The notes: a model not told the origin generated them from the letters alone. A DNA stretch of 64,000 nt from Spirogloea muscicola (GCA_009602725.1 WELB01000042.1:756609-820608); one strand, 5' to 3'. Shown: positions 12,041-24,208, counted from the first letter of the stretch. Numbers and translations are program-made.

Positions 12041-12941
12041 CACCAGACACAGGCATACTCTTGCATTACAATGTACATGTAAGACGTTAATGCACATGTA
12101 CGTAGTACTGACGCAATCTTGTGGTCCAGCAGTCCACTGCGCGTAGTGCCTATTGATGTCAATGGCATGTCCTTATAGGCAATCTACCAAAGTTTCTCAT
12201 TCTTTTGCCCCCTCGCCTACCTTTGTGGAGGGCACTATCTGGCCAACATTGACAGCTCATGTATGTTGGCTGGTCCAGCAAATGAGCTGACTGATATGCA
12301 TCTGGAGCTGCCAGCTGTACTGTACGCGCAATTCTGAGGGCCTCACAGGTTGACCTTATGTGGTTATTGTGGTTCAGTGAAGTGAACAGATGGTGCAATG
12401 AATCAAGATGAAGGTACATTGCACATTGGACATAAATGAAGAATGCAATGTTTTTGAACCAGAAATAAGCATGACCAATTGGAGGTCATCAAGATGTGGG
12501 ATACATGACCTAGTGTACATGCCCTTTCTTTGTGAGACGGGATTACCACCGTCGGAGCACAACCTCAACTGCATCTACATGAACATCCTACATGAGAGTC
12601 CTATTTTCCTACTTGCTCACACCTTGGCGATTACACGTGGCGGCTCAACTCACTCATCTGACCTGCTACTCTCATTTGGTGGCAGACTGTAAATAAGGCA
12701 GCCACCAGTTGGTTTCCCGCTCTTCTCCTACAGTAGGCCTCCCGGCTAAAGAAGTGAAGCATACAGCTGACCTACCTCTCTTGGTATGCAGTGGCTCGCT
12801 CCCTCCTAAGGGAGTCAGGAAAGGTTCAAGCCACAGAAAATGCCCTAGCTAAACTCTCCTTTGCAGGACTTGAAATTACACTAGCAGCAATAGGCACCAC
12901 CTTTGAATGGGTGGTACACGGGTCACTAAATGGAAGCTGAT
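12041..12941. other. intergenic region between convergent genes
   Basis: About 900 bases between the stop codons of the sirtuin and the polygalacturonase. No conserved frame or repeat was recognised; it probably holds both 3' UTRs. Confidence 0.5.
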
Positions 12942-15900
12942 TTAGGGGATGGGACAAGCCTGGTTGGCTGGTATGTATCCTCCTCCCTGCACGCAGGGGC
13001 CAACAGACCCATCCTGGGAGCCGTAGGCTGCAGTACACAGGATTGAAGATGGAGCGCCTGAGCCAGCGACTGTCAGAGCAATGTTCTGCACAGGGCATAT
13101 TCCCAGCAATTTTCAGGTCAGTCAAAGTGCTCACATTCACTTACATCAGTTGCTGATAGCTGTAAACCTTTTGCAGTTGCTGATTTAGGGTTTAGGGTTA
13201 GGGTTTAGGGGTTTAGCATTTAAGCAGCCATGCTTACTTTGGCAAAGCATGGCCTTTGATGGTCAAATGAACGCCAATGCATGCAAGGCATGACAGTATG
13301 AGCATCTCACTATCTCACGAGACATGCTAATGACAATGTTGCTTACGCTGATGGAGACTCCCGAGCAAGGAGTCCCAGAGGCACACTCCACTGTGATCCC
13401 AGCGAAGTTGTTGAAAGGCACAACAGTGCCGTGGATGTTGGACACTTGGATGTTGGAGAGCTGGAGACTGCTAGACGATGAGCTACCACAGCCCCCCTGA
13501 CCAAGTCACAAGTGGATGTCAGTCAGCACAGCCTTTGCAGAATTCCTTGAGACCATCTTCTACCCTCTTTGCACCTATTCGTTGACAAGTAAATAGGCAC
13601 TTGCTGCCCAGCACTTGCTGCCGTACCCTTGATATCCACTTCCAAAGTGCGAGCTTTACTCCTTCACAGTCTGAGCTGCAGTATCCTCTGAAGTGGAAGA
13701 TGCATCACCTGGTTGCTGTCACAGTAATTCTGATCAATGATGATCGGGTTGGCAGCATTGATCATTGTGAGGTCTTTGAAGACCACATTCTGGACGGTGC
13801 CCTTGCCCCCTGACCAGGTTTTGATGCGGGCACCATTCTGAGTAGCGCTGAAGGTGCAATCGCTGACAGTGACACCGTTAACGCAGGCAGAGGACTGATC
13901 CCTTCCCAGGCTCCCAATGCTGGACAAAGGCACACGCGGTGTCGTCAGGGTTCATCCAAGCTCGCCACTTCTGCTGCCGCCCTCTACGAAGGAGACTTGA
14001 TACTTCAGTAACAATGTCGATGTGGCACACCATATATACGTTGCTGATACACCATCAAAACTCCACGGCGAGATTGATGAAATGCCATTTATGCCAGCCT
14101 AAGATTCAGAAGACTGCCTCACCTCACGCCGTGTCCGTGAGCACAGTACATGTTGGTGATAGAGATGCCTGAGGTGCCGGTGGCAATGGATACGCAGTCA
14201 TCCCCGTTGTCAATATGGGCATTGTTGATAAGCACGTCACTGACATACCCGACATGAATGCCATCCGTATTGGGCGAGTCCGCAGGAGCAAGGATCTCAA
14301 TGCCGTCAATCACCACACCTTGGCTGCGCACACAAGGTAAAAGGATTGTGTATCATTAAGACCCTTTGTTGCTCGCCAAGCCTTGCCTTCACTCTGTTGG
14401 CTTCTTGACATACGGATGACAGTGCACCCATTAGTGCAGGATTTAGCTTCGCTTGATGCGTATGCAGGGACAATTGACCCCATGTAGTCATTGATTCCAT
14501 GAGGTCAGTCAGTGTCAGGGATCACTATGTTGAGGGCTGGTGCAGGGCTGCTGGGCATTAACACGTGGAGAAGGTCTCAGCCTGCTCACCAGTAGGACAT
14601 AAATAGGTGGAACCAGGGGCTGTTCTGGATAGTTAAACCCTTGATCTGCAAGTTCTTGGCCTGGTTGACCATGACCAGGTGCGGCCGGCTGCCGAGGCCA
14701 TACTCCTGCCACCACACCTGCCCTTGCCCGTCAATCGTGCCTGGCCCGACGATGGATAGATTGTCGACGTAGTTTATCTGGATGAGGGCCTGCGGTAGCG
14801 GCTGAGGCCAGCTTGAGGGCTGCTGCGGGGCCAGAATCGTACCATCCACCTGTATCAAGCCGAGGCGAGCTTGACATCAGTCAGGCCAACTACGCTATCA
14901 ATTTCTGTGTGATTCACAAGAGGCGCATGTAGCTATGTCCTTGCAGAGAGAGGGCATTGCTTACCAGGATGGTGAGGGGGCCAGAACAGGGACCACTGAA
15001 GTCAATGCCTGAGATGAGAAAGTCTCCACTGCCGGGGAACAGGACCGTGCCTCCACCCGAGGCCGAGCACGCCGCCTGCATGGACGTTGTCGTGGTCAGC
15101 CTATGCAATCAGCTTGCCAGAGAAGCATAATGTGGCGAGGAAGGGGCGCTTCAAATTGCTCAATGACCAGTCTTGCTGCAAGACTAGCTGGTGATGACTG
15201 ACCTGCATCGCTGCAAGGACGGCGCTGGCGTCGTCTGACCGGCCGTCGCCCTTGGCACCATAGCTCTGTACGTTGAAGGTAGCCCCTGTGGTGGGTGTGG
15301 AGATCACCACCGTGGGCGGTGGCGGAGGAGAGGCGTCAGACGTTGTGGCCGTCGTCACAGCTCCTGGGGAGCTGCCGCCACCCTGGACTGCGGCGCCACT
15401 GTTGGCATCGGGCTGCTGAAGGATGGCTGCAGCAGTGCCCAGGAGCGCATTGGCAGCTACCAAGCTTGACTTCACGCGCTCCACCTGGTAATACGTGTAG
15501 CCATTTGACAGGATGTCGTAGTGGCAGCTCTGCATCATATTTGCAGCGGCACAGCAGGGGGTCAGAGGAGGGGAGGAGACTCAGGCCAGTCTTGCTCAAT
15601 GTAGTAGTCTGCACGAGCCTGCTATGATGAAAAGACTTTGAGGGTCGGCGGCCGCTCTCAGTATCAGCCACCAGGTGGTCACTGCATTAAGCTGGCTTGG
15701 GCGGCCGGCGTACGAGCCCCGCCACCAGGGCCACAGTGGCATTGGGACAAGCTGATCGTCCTTCACCTCGTCCGTGCCCTTGGCATTCAGCGCCTGGGTG
15801 GCGGCGGCGTAGCCCTGGCCAGTCTGGGCGAGGACGCGGGCGCGCGTGAGCGCATCCATGGCCGCCTGCAGCTGGCCGACGCAGGGGCCAGGGCCGCCCT

Positions 15901-16410
15901 GCGCCCAGTACTGGGCGATCAGGAGCTCGTGCCACGCCTGCGAGATGCCGTCGATGGCCGACAGCGCGCTGCTGCACAGCCATGCCGGGAGGGCGATCAG
16001 GCTTACTGCCGGGCGAGCGAGCTGCCGTGGCTGGGCCGCCAGATGGGGCCTAGAGGCCAGCATTGCCGCGATCAGCTGGGATCGCCATGCGCAGACCCAT
16101 CAGTCGCCAGACGAGGAGATGCCCAGCTGCCCAGCTGGTCCAAGATGGCAGCCGACGGAGCTCGGAGGCAGTGCCGGCCGAGAGCTCGGACATCACCCAG
16201 CTCCGCGGGTCCAGTTTTTGATGGGGCCATGGTCTAGCAGTACGGCAATGCAGGCAGCCTGGGGGGCACGCGTGCGCTCACGAGCTCTGCAGCAGCCGCC
16301 GCCGCGCCAGCGCCAGCCCGCCGGCGCCTCGGAGGGCCGCCAGACCGTCGCTGCCGCTCGCCGGGACGGCGGCGGCGGCGACGGCGGCGAGCGCCAGGAG
16401 CGCCACGGCG
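12942..16410 (-). CDS. GH28 polygalacturonase, N-terminus interrupted by assembly gap
   Basis: Minus-strand exons: about 16410-16282 (signal-peptide-like, cut by the gap), 15968-15683, 15529-15203, 15075-14965, 14849-14590, 14323-14123, 13919-13709, 13496-13347, 13085-12942. All four GH28 active-site motifs are present: SPNTDGIHV, NGDDCVSI, GHGVSIGSLG (made by splicing) and RIKTW, so the enzyme should hydrolyse alpha-1,4-galacturonan. The beta-helix begins near FNVQSYGAKGDGRSDDASAV. Upstream is an unusual extension of about 200 residues, predicted helical (AWHELLIAQYWAQ, LQAAMDALTRARVLAQTGQG), then a Pro/Thr/Ser linker. The partial first exon encodes a hydrophobic stretch (VALLALAAVAAAAV) and joins the next exon in phase; this join is inference. 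The protein is probably secreted. A roughly 110-base intron at 13346-13237 and a telomere-like repeat lie near the 3' end. Confidence 0.9.
13183..13216 (+). repeat. interstitial telomere-like repeat (TTTAGGG)n
   Basis: Three TTTAGGG units with one TTAGGG variant and a trailing GGTTTAG, inside the last intron of the polygalacturonase gene. This is the plant and green-algal telomere unit. A second degenerate copy (CCTAAACCCTGAACCCTGAA) lies near 52890-52910. Confidence 0.8.
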
Positions 16411-16463
16411 AGATCGGAAGAGCACACNNNNNNNNNNNNNNNNNNNNNNNNNNNNNNNNNNNN
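16411..16463. other. Illumina adapter remnant plus 36-N assembly gap
   Basis: Bases 16411-16427 read AGATCGGAAGAGCACAC, the start of the standard TruSeq read-through adapter, and run straight into 36 Ns (16428-16463). The far side of the gap begins with 19 C residues. This is a sequencing artefact, not biology. It cuts the 5' end of the polygalacturonase gene and makes the join across the gap unsafe. Confidence 0.95.
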
Positions 16464-16630
16464 CCCCCCCCCCCCCCCCCCCGCTGCGCGCCGCGCTCCC
16501 CGAACGGTAGCTGCCCGCACGTGCGGCGGCCCTCGCTCTCCTCCCGCCTGTCCCGTTCGCCTCGCATCTGGGCTGGCCAGTCTGTCGCCTCTCTCTGGGC
16601 CAGTCAGCCGATCGCCCACTACTGGAAAGA

Positions 16631-16779
16631 GCAAGCGCGGCCAGATTAAGTGGTGGCTGGGAGAGGCCAGCCCAAAGGAATGGACAAGGTCTGAAGGAGC
16701 CGGAGTGCTAAGGACTGAGACCTTGTCCATTCTTTTGGGCTGGCCTCTCCCAGCCACCAGTTAATCTGGCCGCGCTTGC
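16631..16779. repeat. foldback formed by two opposed hairpin repeats
   Basis: A 62-base left arm (16631-16692) and a near-perfect inverted copy (16718-16779) flank a 25-base spacer. Each arm is one copy of the short hairpin repeat, with GGGCTGGCCTCTCCCAGCC and then CCAGTTAATCTGG. A related sequence at 49358-49450 has the left arm and spacer but continues straight into AGCAGCAAGCGG, lacking the right arm. The reverse-oriented copy at 61605-61740 also lacks it. The right arm therefore looks like a later insertion of about 63 bases. Confidence 0.85.
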
Positions 16780-16904
16780 TTCCTGACAGCAGCAAGCGGA
16801 CTCTCAGTAACCTCTAGTCAGTAGAAGCAAATCTGAAAAAGAGTGGTTTTTCTCCTTATCGGACCTTGGCGATACTTTTCGGGCTGCCTGCTCACAATAC
16901 TCCA

Positions 16905-17035
16905 TCAGTTAGCGACCTCTGTGTGCTGACTCCTGGTTACTGAGCAGGTCAGCTTAGCAGCAGGTGATGTACATTTGTCAATGTGCTCGCCTTCGTACTT
17001 GACCACACAGGCCCTCCATCACTTCGTACACACTC
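16905..17035 (+). mobile_element. 5'-truncated non-LTR retroelement 3' end
   Basis: Only the last codons and 3' tail survive: SDLCVLTPGY then stop, followed by a tail with GTGATGTACATTTG and GACCACACAGGCCCTCCATC. The same coding end (SDLYVLTRGY) and a related tail occur at 48175-48290. Confidence 0.7.
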
Positions 17036-18469
17036 CATACCTTTGGAAGAGCTCACTTCTTTGGAAGAGCCCACTTCCCTCCTTGGACCTTATCCCTCTC
17101 TCTTTCGTGGGCTCGCAGCTTCCCATGTCACATTGACATAAGTGTGTGTCGTAAGCATTTTCTGGCCCCTTCAAACCGTCCATTTCTTTGAAAGAAAGCT
17201 CTTCCAGCAGCTCTGCCATGCACGCCAATGGTTGCGAGAGGAGGAACGTACAACGCCTGCAAGGAACGGAAGGAGCAGAAAACACGAGCATACCACTCTA
17301 TTCGGGCTGGCCTTTTACAGCCCTCGTCCCCCTTGGAAGCGCTTACTTCTTCGAACCTCCCTTGAGAGAAGCTGCTACTTACTCTCGTGCGCCTGTGGCT
17401 CCATTCTTCGGGCTGCACCTCTACTGCCTTCTGCGTGAAGTGTCGGCTCGGGGCTGCCAAGCACCCATTTGTAATTGCCACTTGCCCGAGCTGTGTGTTA
17501 GCGCTTCCCCGGCCCTTCGGCCCTTTTGTCTACTCTTTTAAAAGAAGAATTAGCTGGGTTGGCTTCTATAGGCTGGCCTTCTGCATCCATTGCTCTCTTG
17601 AGTATAGCACCTCCCAAATCAGCTCGGCTTGTCCTCCCGTTCTTCCCATGCGCCCCGCGCGCCAACTCTTTCTTCTGTCGAAGCCTCCAGCGCGGCGGCG
17701 TCCAAGGAGGGAAGCGGTCGCTCGCGAAATGCCATCTTTCTTCCAAAATCCGCCCTGCCACGGCACGCACACTGCACTCCCAAGAAAGCTGCGTCATCGT
17801 GGAGCAAGTTGGCTTGACGACCCACCACAGCGTCCTCGGCCGCAGGTCACTGCTGCCACAGGCCTGCCGACTCCCCCCACTACCTGCAGAAAGCCGAACT
17901 GATCACCCACAGAGTTTCATGGGCATACCACTTTCTTTTTGTTGATAGCAGCGACTGAATGTCCTTGGTGTATGAGCACGTTTTGAAGCGTTTGTTCACT
18001 ATGCAGATGTATGATTGAGCAAGGATCCATCGCCTCATGTATGATTTGTTGGGTCGGCTGTTTAAGCTTTCCTAAACGACCTATGAGCGAAAAAGAAGAA
18101 GAAGAAAAGACGCTTCCAGGAGATGGCGATCGCTGTGACAGGCCAGCCCAGAAAAGAGAATGAACGTATTGCTCGCCAGCTCTGTCCATTTTCTGGGCCG
18201 CTGCCTATCTCTTGGTTGCTGTCCTGATCAACCTTCACAAGAGCATCTTCATTTACAGCCACCAAACCTCACTCCTGGCACCTTCTTCCTGCAAGCTGCC
18301 ATTACCAGATCAATGGCACCTTTGGTGGAGCTAGCATTCCCCATGAGATGTTGTGCAGTCTGCTTAGGGGCTGGACCCAGAGCCAGTGACCTGACCTGGC
18401 CACCTGGAGCACACATCGGGCCTGCCTTGCCCCTCTTCTTTCACTCCTGATAGTCTCAAAGACCTTGGG

Positions 18470-19355
18470 TTTGCAGAAGGGCAATGGATGTTGGCTTCAC
18501 CTCAAAGCACGGTCGTGGTGTCATCAATTCTCCTCGCATCGCCACTGACAGGAGCCCCATGGTATGGCAGACGTTGTCACCACGGACTCTATAGGCTCCT
18601 TGAGTCCACCCAATTGACGGTGGAGGCGGTGCACGCGGCAAGGCTGCTGGCACTGAGGAGCGTCAGTGCGCAGACTTCCCTGCCAAAGACGACTTTGTCG
18701 TACTGGTGATCGACATCCATTGGGATCTGATGGCTTGCCCTACTCCAGAGGCTTGCGCCACGAGCAGTAAGCAATGTCAAGGGCAGCAGATCGAGCAGGC
18801 CGGCTTCAATGCTGTCAGATCGCTCACTTAGGTGACCGTATGCGCCTTTCCAAACACAGCGTTTCAGACATTGGCTGTGCACTTGCAGGCAGGCCGTTTT
18901 TTGGCTGCTGCCCTGGGTATTGGCAGGAATGACGCTTTTCCCACCAAACCTTGGTCATTGTTTTGTATGTTGGCCTTTCATAGTCCTCGCCCCTGTGGCA
19001 GAGCTGGTGCTTCAGTTCGGCTGCTAGCACTTCCGGTTGTTGAGTGGGAACATTGAGCTCTCATCTGTGGTAGTGAAGTGTGTAGCTTCGTGGGTTGCGC
19101 TTTCTGGCCCCGGCGCCCCCGGCCCCATTGCCCCTTGTTTCATGCCTTTGGTCTGGCCTCTCACAGCCATCGCCCCAATTGGAAGAACCTCTCCCAGTCT
19201 TTGCACTAGCTTTTGCCTGAACTGTGTGCACTGGCTTGATCTGGCCTTCCCTTGCAAAAAATGCTGCGCATCGCGCGCCTTCTCTTCAGGAGGCCCTTGT
19301 GCCTCTCATCTCACTGCTTCCCTATCGGATTTGTACGTGCTCACCCGCGGGTAAC
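18470..19355 (+). mobile_element. degenerate retroelement fragment
   Basis: Carries the recurring element block DDFVVLVIDIHWDLM (compare DEFVPLAIDVHGAFG at 53.1 kb), then TLAVHLQAGRFLAAALG, and ends with SLSDLYVLTRG followed by a stop near 19352. The frame is broken in several places. A hairpin repeat lies inside it near 19146-19195. Confidence 0.6.
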
Positions 19356-20679
19356 TAACGTCACATTCCTTAGCCACCTAGCATAGGGCTTCAATCCATG
19401 TAGCACCACGCTCAGCATCAACTTTGCCTGAACATTGTACTGGCTTGCATTGGCCACCCATTCATCCTATGCGCATCACGGCCTTCTTTCTCTTCCTTCT
19501 CCTACCAACCTGGACGTGCCTCAATCCACCCTGGCGTGGTCCCCACACGGCGCCGACAGGCGCTACGTGGCGCGGCGAGCAGCACGAGCACTTGTCGCTT
19601 CCTGCGACGCGACTCGTCACCTTCCATTGGGCCCTGCCACCGCCGTCGCCGGCCCTGCTGCAGAGTTGGTGGCCTTGAAGTGGGCCGTGGGGCTGACGAT
19701 GTGGCTCGAGCCTCGTCGCCCGGTGCGCAGGCAGGCCCTGAGCCGACAGAGCCCCTGTCCTTTATGTACCCGCCAGCCGCCTCGGGCTCGAAAGCGTGTG
19801 TCGTTTGGCCTCACAGCACGCGCAGCCTCCGACTGCACCGGCACTGCCACAAAGCAGGTCAAATCCACTGGTCACATCGACAGATGCCTGATCTGATGGC
19901 GTTTCTCTAAATTAAGGAATTTCCGAACCCATGAAATAGGGCGGTGCGCATGTGATAAGGTTGGGCCAAAGCAAGCCGGTAGTACGTAGCACAGTACCGC
20001 GGGTAACGAAAGGGCGAAGGGAAGTGCTGCGGAGGCCCTGACCGGATCTCCGCCACCTTTGGAAAGAAGCTGCGTAGGAAGCGGGCCTTCCTTTGATCTT
20101 GCTCAGCAAGCGGAGCACCGCTTCCCCGGGCTCGGCGCCGTCATGCCGCTGACTACGGCGTGACTACCGGCTCCTGCCTCCCGCGCCGAGCACTCCCCTG
20201 CCGCGCCATCGCACCCCGGCAACTTAGGCCGGGCACTGTGGCTGATTATATTTCTCGGGGTTTTCATGGTGCTGGTAACAATGGAGAAACAACAAAGAAC
20301 ACACACACACTAACGGTCTCCAGACGCGGCGAAGCCGGCCGGGAGAAGCCAAAGCTCAAGCGAACGGGCAGCCAAGGTTCAAATGCCGGGTTGCCGCTGG
20401 AAGGAAGAAGAAGACTCTTCCTGTGGAGGGGGAGGAAGAAGCGGTTCTTTTACGGCGTCGAGAGCTGTAAAAGCAGAAGCACCTGTAAGAAAGAAGAAGC
20501 CGCACTCCCAATGGGGGCAAGGGCTGTGAAAAGCCAGCCCGAAAAAGAATTGACAAAGGTTCGAAGGGGCCAAATAATGGAGGGGCCTAAAAAGCGCTAA
20601 GCAGCTACGAAGGGGCCCTGAAGATGCTAAGTCAGAACGGGGGAGGATGGACCACTCAGTAGTTACAAGTGAGGAGCCT

Positions 20680-20960
20680 CAAATCCGGCAGACTAGCTGC
20701 CGGCAAACTATCCCCCTGACGAAAGCCGGAGGCCGCTGCGAGAACACGGCCAGCACGCAGATGTAAGGCGTGGGCCATGGATCGCTGAAGGGAGACGGAC
20801 ACTCGCATACGGTATACCTGAGCCCACGAGCCAGTGGCGTTGAAGTCAGCCGGCTCACCGCGCCTGCGGGCGGAGAGCCGGCAGGCGCGGTGAAGGGTAA
20901 CTTAGGGGACGAGGTCTGTGCCAGCCCACGAAAGAACAAGCAAGGTCGAAAGTGATGGCA
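20680..20960 (-). mobile_element. degenerate retroelement fragment
   Basis: The reverse strand reads ADFNATGSWAQVYRMRVSVS and LQRSMA, matching the fragments at 39.5, 40.1 and 52.9 kb. Truncated at both ends. Confidence 0.55.
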
Positions 20961-22395
20961 CACTGTGCGCATGTAAAAAGGGAGGCCAAGTGCAAGGATC
21001 TTACTGCGGAGTGGAGCATGTACACCGTTCAGGCAAAACTGTGTCGGAAAGCGTTGGAACGCATATAGCTGCTTTAAGTGGGTCGCTGTGAAAAGCCAGT
21101 CCCAAAGGATGCACAAGCTAAGGGGAAAGCCCCAGAACTGAAGCGCATACTACTCGGCAAAAGTAATGGCTTTACTACTTATCACCGACTACTTCTGCTG
21201 GACTGCGAAGGCCCGGCATGTCGAGGTGGTGAGGCTCGGCAAGTGCTTGCATGGCATGAAGGCGGGCTGGAGAAAACGCTCTCTGCCTTGTAAGAAGAGC
21301 AATTTCTTTTGCTCTGCCAAAAAGGCACTGCCAAAAGAAGAGGCTCCTAAAAGATGGGGTGGTGGCTGTGAAAGGCCAGCCCAATGAAAATGCCAGAAGG
21401 AGACGGCCAGAATTTACCTTGAAACAAGAGAAGTCGAGAAGAGGGCAAATGAATCATAAGTGGCCGACACGATTTAGCACGTGAACCCTTTTGGGGCAGC
21501 ACGGCTCCAGCAGAGAATTCTGAGCACATTGAGCAGTGTCGGACTTATGCAGGCTCGATAGCTGCAATGCAGCAGCCTGAAGTCAGACAGTCTGGAATAA
21601 CGAGGTGGCTGCGAGACGGCCAGCTCACTAGACAAAGACGAGGCCCTCAATGAAGCTCAGCGGCCACGCCCTCACAGAAGAGAAACATCTCGGATCCAAT
21701 ATTTGTTGCCTTAACGATTACATTGCTGGCAGGAGCCAGCTCAACAGAATGGACAGGATGCTTCATCAGCAACCCCACAAGGCGCATACAAGAGCAAGCA
21801 CTTACTGTACTTGGAGAGTTGAATGTTTATGTCGATGACCTGCAGATGCTTTCGAGCCCGTTGACCTGTCCTCACTGGTCGTCAGACAGCTGGGGCCAGC
21901 TGCGTTGATGTAGTGTGGAAGGATCCAGTGTGGGCAGGGTACTGGAAGACTGCAAAATCCGCATCAGTCCTTGCTAGTTATTTTCATTGACTTGGACTAA
22001 GGTTATTCTCTCTTGATTGTCTATCAGCTCGGGCTAGCTAGTATGGTCGCCGCTACTTGGGCTGCTGCGATGATATTGGCTGGCGCCATTCGGAGGATTA
22101 TGTATCCTTCCTGACTGCACTTTGTCATGGAGACGATGCCTTAGCGGGTGTCAGCAGAAGAACTGCAACTTTTGTGCGGCGGCCTGGCTGAGTATCTTCC
22201 TGCTGTGGCTGCTCCTGAAGTTGCGCCTGTCGTTCACGTTTATCAGCCTCCGCTTCTTGTCTCCTCCAATCAGAGTCTTCAACTGGACGTTTCCCTTCCG
22301 CCGAAGGACCAGCAGACCGCGCTCGTCTCGGCGCTTTAGATGCCGACCCGCTCATGGCGGCACACAGTCTACGACCTCAGTCAGAGAGCAGCCAT

Positions 22396-22479
22396 ACAGT
22401 CACACAAACAGCACAGGCTCCGCCTTCACTCAGTCACACAGTCACACAGACAGCACAGGCTCCGCCCTCACTCACAGAG
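22396..22479. repeat. two-copy tandem repeat, 42-bp period
   Basis: ACAGTCACACAAACAGCACA followed by GGCTCCGCC is repeated after 42 bases with one or two changes. Non-coding as far as can be seen. Confidence 0.8.
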
Positions 22480-22689
22480 TGGTAACCATAGCTAGGGCAC
22501 ACCGGAGCACCGCTCGCCTCAGACCCAGACCCAAAATTAGGAATCGAGCCCGATGTGTCGGGGAACCCCCATTCGCAGGGAGCGTTCAAACGGCCCACTT
22601 GGCTGCTTCGGAGCCTGTGCTTACCGAGCCCAGAATTGCTGACTCACCGTGTTATCACGTTCAACACTGGCGAGTCGCCAAAGCCGGAA

Positions 22690-23690
22690 ATCTTCATTTA
22701 TATGAAACAAAACAAAGGCCAAATGGCCAAGTACAGAGGGAAGCACATCTAGAGACGTACATCATCTACAGCAGATTGACCCGCTCAGTGACCACGGGTC
22801 ATACATACATGAAGGTCGCTAATCGATGCCTGAATACTGGATGGCAGATACGAAGCCCTCCTGCCGCCAAGTAGAGCTCGCCCAGCTTTCTGGTGCCAAG
22901 CATTAGCCTGAGCACGCTGCAAACTGGCCGAAACGCGTCGTCGCAAGAACGACAGATGCGCAGCTGGCAGGTCCATCTCAGCCGGAAACACATCTGCACG
23001 TCGTGCATAGCCTATTGGCAATATTCTGCAGGAGAGTGTGGAAATGAGGACCTAAGCAGCCAAAAGATGTCAACTGCAGCTGGCAGGAGCTGATCGCACC
23101 AGGGGAAATCGGAATACTGCTGCAGCTTTCTTAATTCTGCACTGCCCACTGCGTGGCCAACGATGTGTGTCGATGCTGGACCTCTATACGCCTCCGTAAC
23201 AACCACATCGACCAAGGCCCGTGGACCTCCACCAGGTTGCACGCCCACACTGTCAAGTGTGCGGCGATGATGACGTCCCTGGGCATCCGTGGTAAGTACG
23301 CATGTGTTGTTCACTTCCACGACCGCACAGTACCTGGCGTCGCGCATCAAACCCGCCAGGGCATCGCGGAGGAGGTTGTGGATGCCCACCACTTCTGGTC
23401 CAATGGGGCAACGCAGCATGTGAGTGGCGAGCTCAGCACCCTCTGCGCGGAAGCCACGCCCACACTGGCGCACCCCAATCAGGCAGTCAGGTGGGAGGAA
23501 GAGTTGAAGCGACGTCCGAAAGGCCTCGGAGCTGAAGCTGAAGGCGTTGGCGACGGCATGTGAGGTGATCCAGTCGGTGGCACCAGGTGTGGCGAGAGAA
23601 GTAAGTCGTGCCAGGCTCCTTGGATTGTTCTAAATCTCTGGCAGCCCCTCAACCTTTTGCGGCGCTCATCTTCCACAGAGGTAACCAGTC
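22690..23690 (-). mobile_element. 5'-truncated non-LTR retrotransposon, C-terminal part
   Basis: The longest open piece (23473-23012) contains the Cys/His motif HMLRCPIGPEVVGIHNLLRD preceded by RQCGRGF. It then carries VDVVVTEAYRGPAS and a KLQQYSDF segment that resembles the C-terminal nuclease-like region of some LINEs. After a frameshift the frame continues to a TFMYV-type end and a tail near 22800-22690. It is about 80 percent identical by eye to the copy at 47.4-48.2 kb. Non-functional. Confidence 0.8.
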
Positions 23691-23765
23691 GCCAAAAGCG
23701 GGGGGCCGTGGAGCGGCCTGCAATTCCAACTTTGTGACCTTGCCCGTCCCACCGTTTACGACGTT

Positions 23766-23826
23766 TTGTCCATTCCTTTGGGCTGGCCTCTCCCAGCCAT
23801 CAAGTAATCTGGCCGCGCTTGCTTCT
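23766..23826 (+). repeat. short hairpin repeat, subfamily A
   Basis: TTGTCCATTCCTTTGGGCTG begins the copy, followed by the hairpin GGCTGGCCTCTCCCAGCC and the tail CAAGTAATCTGGCCGCGCTT. It lies 380 bases upstream of the NOT3 start, next to a CCG tract with a single N at 23938. Confidence 0.8.
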
Positions 23827-23901
23827 TCCGACTAGTTGCCCACCAAACGGTGTCACCAAGCTATCTAACCTTCACCCGCGCCGCAGGGGCCCCCTCCCAC
23901 G

Positions 23902-23937
<36 letters not shown>

Positions 23938-24208
23938 NGCCGCCGCCGCCCGTGCCGCGCCGCCTCCTTCTTTGGAGACGGTGCCGGAGGCCAGGACGGA
24001 GGTCTCAGGAAGCGTCGTGGCAAAATTGCCGTTGCACGAGAAGCAGTCGCGCTCGCCATTGAGGTGGAGGTTCGCGGCGGCCGGCAGGGACGGCCGCCGC
24101 CGGCCGCTCAGAAGCCTTTACGGGAAGGCGGAAGCGAGCTCGGACGCGCCTCGCCATGTGGTGATGCGCACCAGCGAGTGGCGGAGCATTGGGGCGTAGG
24201 CGGCCGCC

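Larger units (their letters stand above)
16464..24120. repeat. repeat-dense gene-poor region
   Basis: No intact host gene was recognised here. It is a mosaic of retroelement 3' ends, hairpin repeats in both orientations (for example near 17290, 18130, 19146, 20525, 21365 and 23766) and unassigned sequence. Segments at 17140-17900 and 19440-20700 have open frames but no recognisable family. The region from 24000 onward is the NOT3 promoter. Confidence 0.6.

Noticed and set aside
16278-16757. Open frame spanning the N gap
   Set aside because: It reads through Ns, a C run and adapter sequence. Only the signal-peptide-like part before the adapter was used, as part of the polygalacturonase.
16631-16779. 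Rho-independent terminator or CRISPR-like repeat
   Set aside because: This is a eukaryotic genome. The repeats are irregularly spaced in both orientations and show insertion footprints.
19536-19910. Possible coding region with Cys and His residues (CPLCTRQPPRARKR)
   Set aside because: No recognisable domain and surrounded by repeats. An RNase H-like reading (AELVALKWAV) is too short to support.
22122-22874. 250-codon open frame (plus strand)
   Set aside because: It crosses a 42-bp tandem repeat and the retroelement 3' tail, and has no conserved motif.
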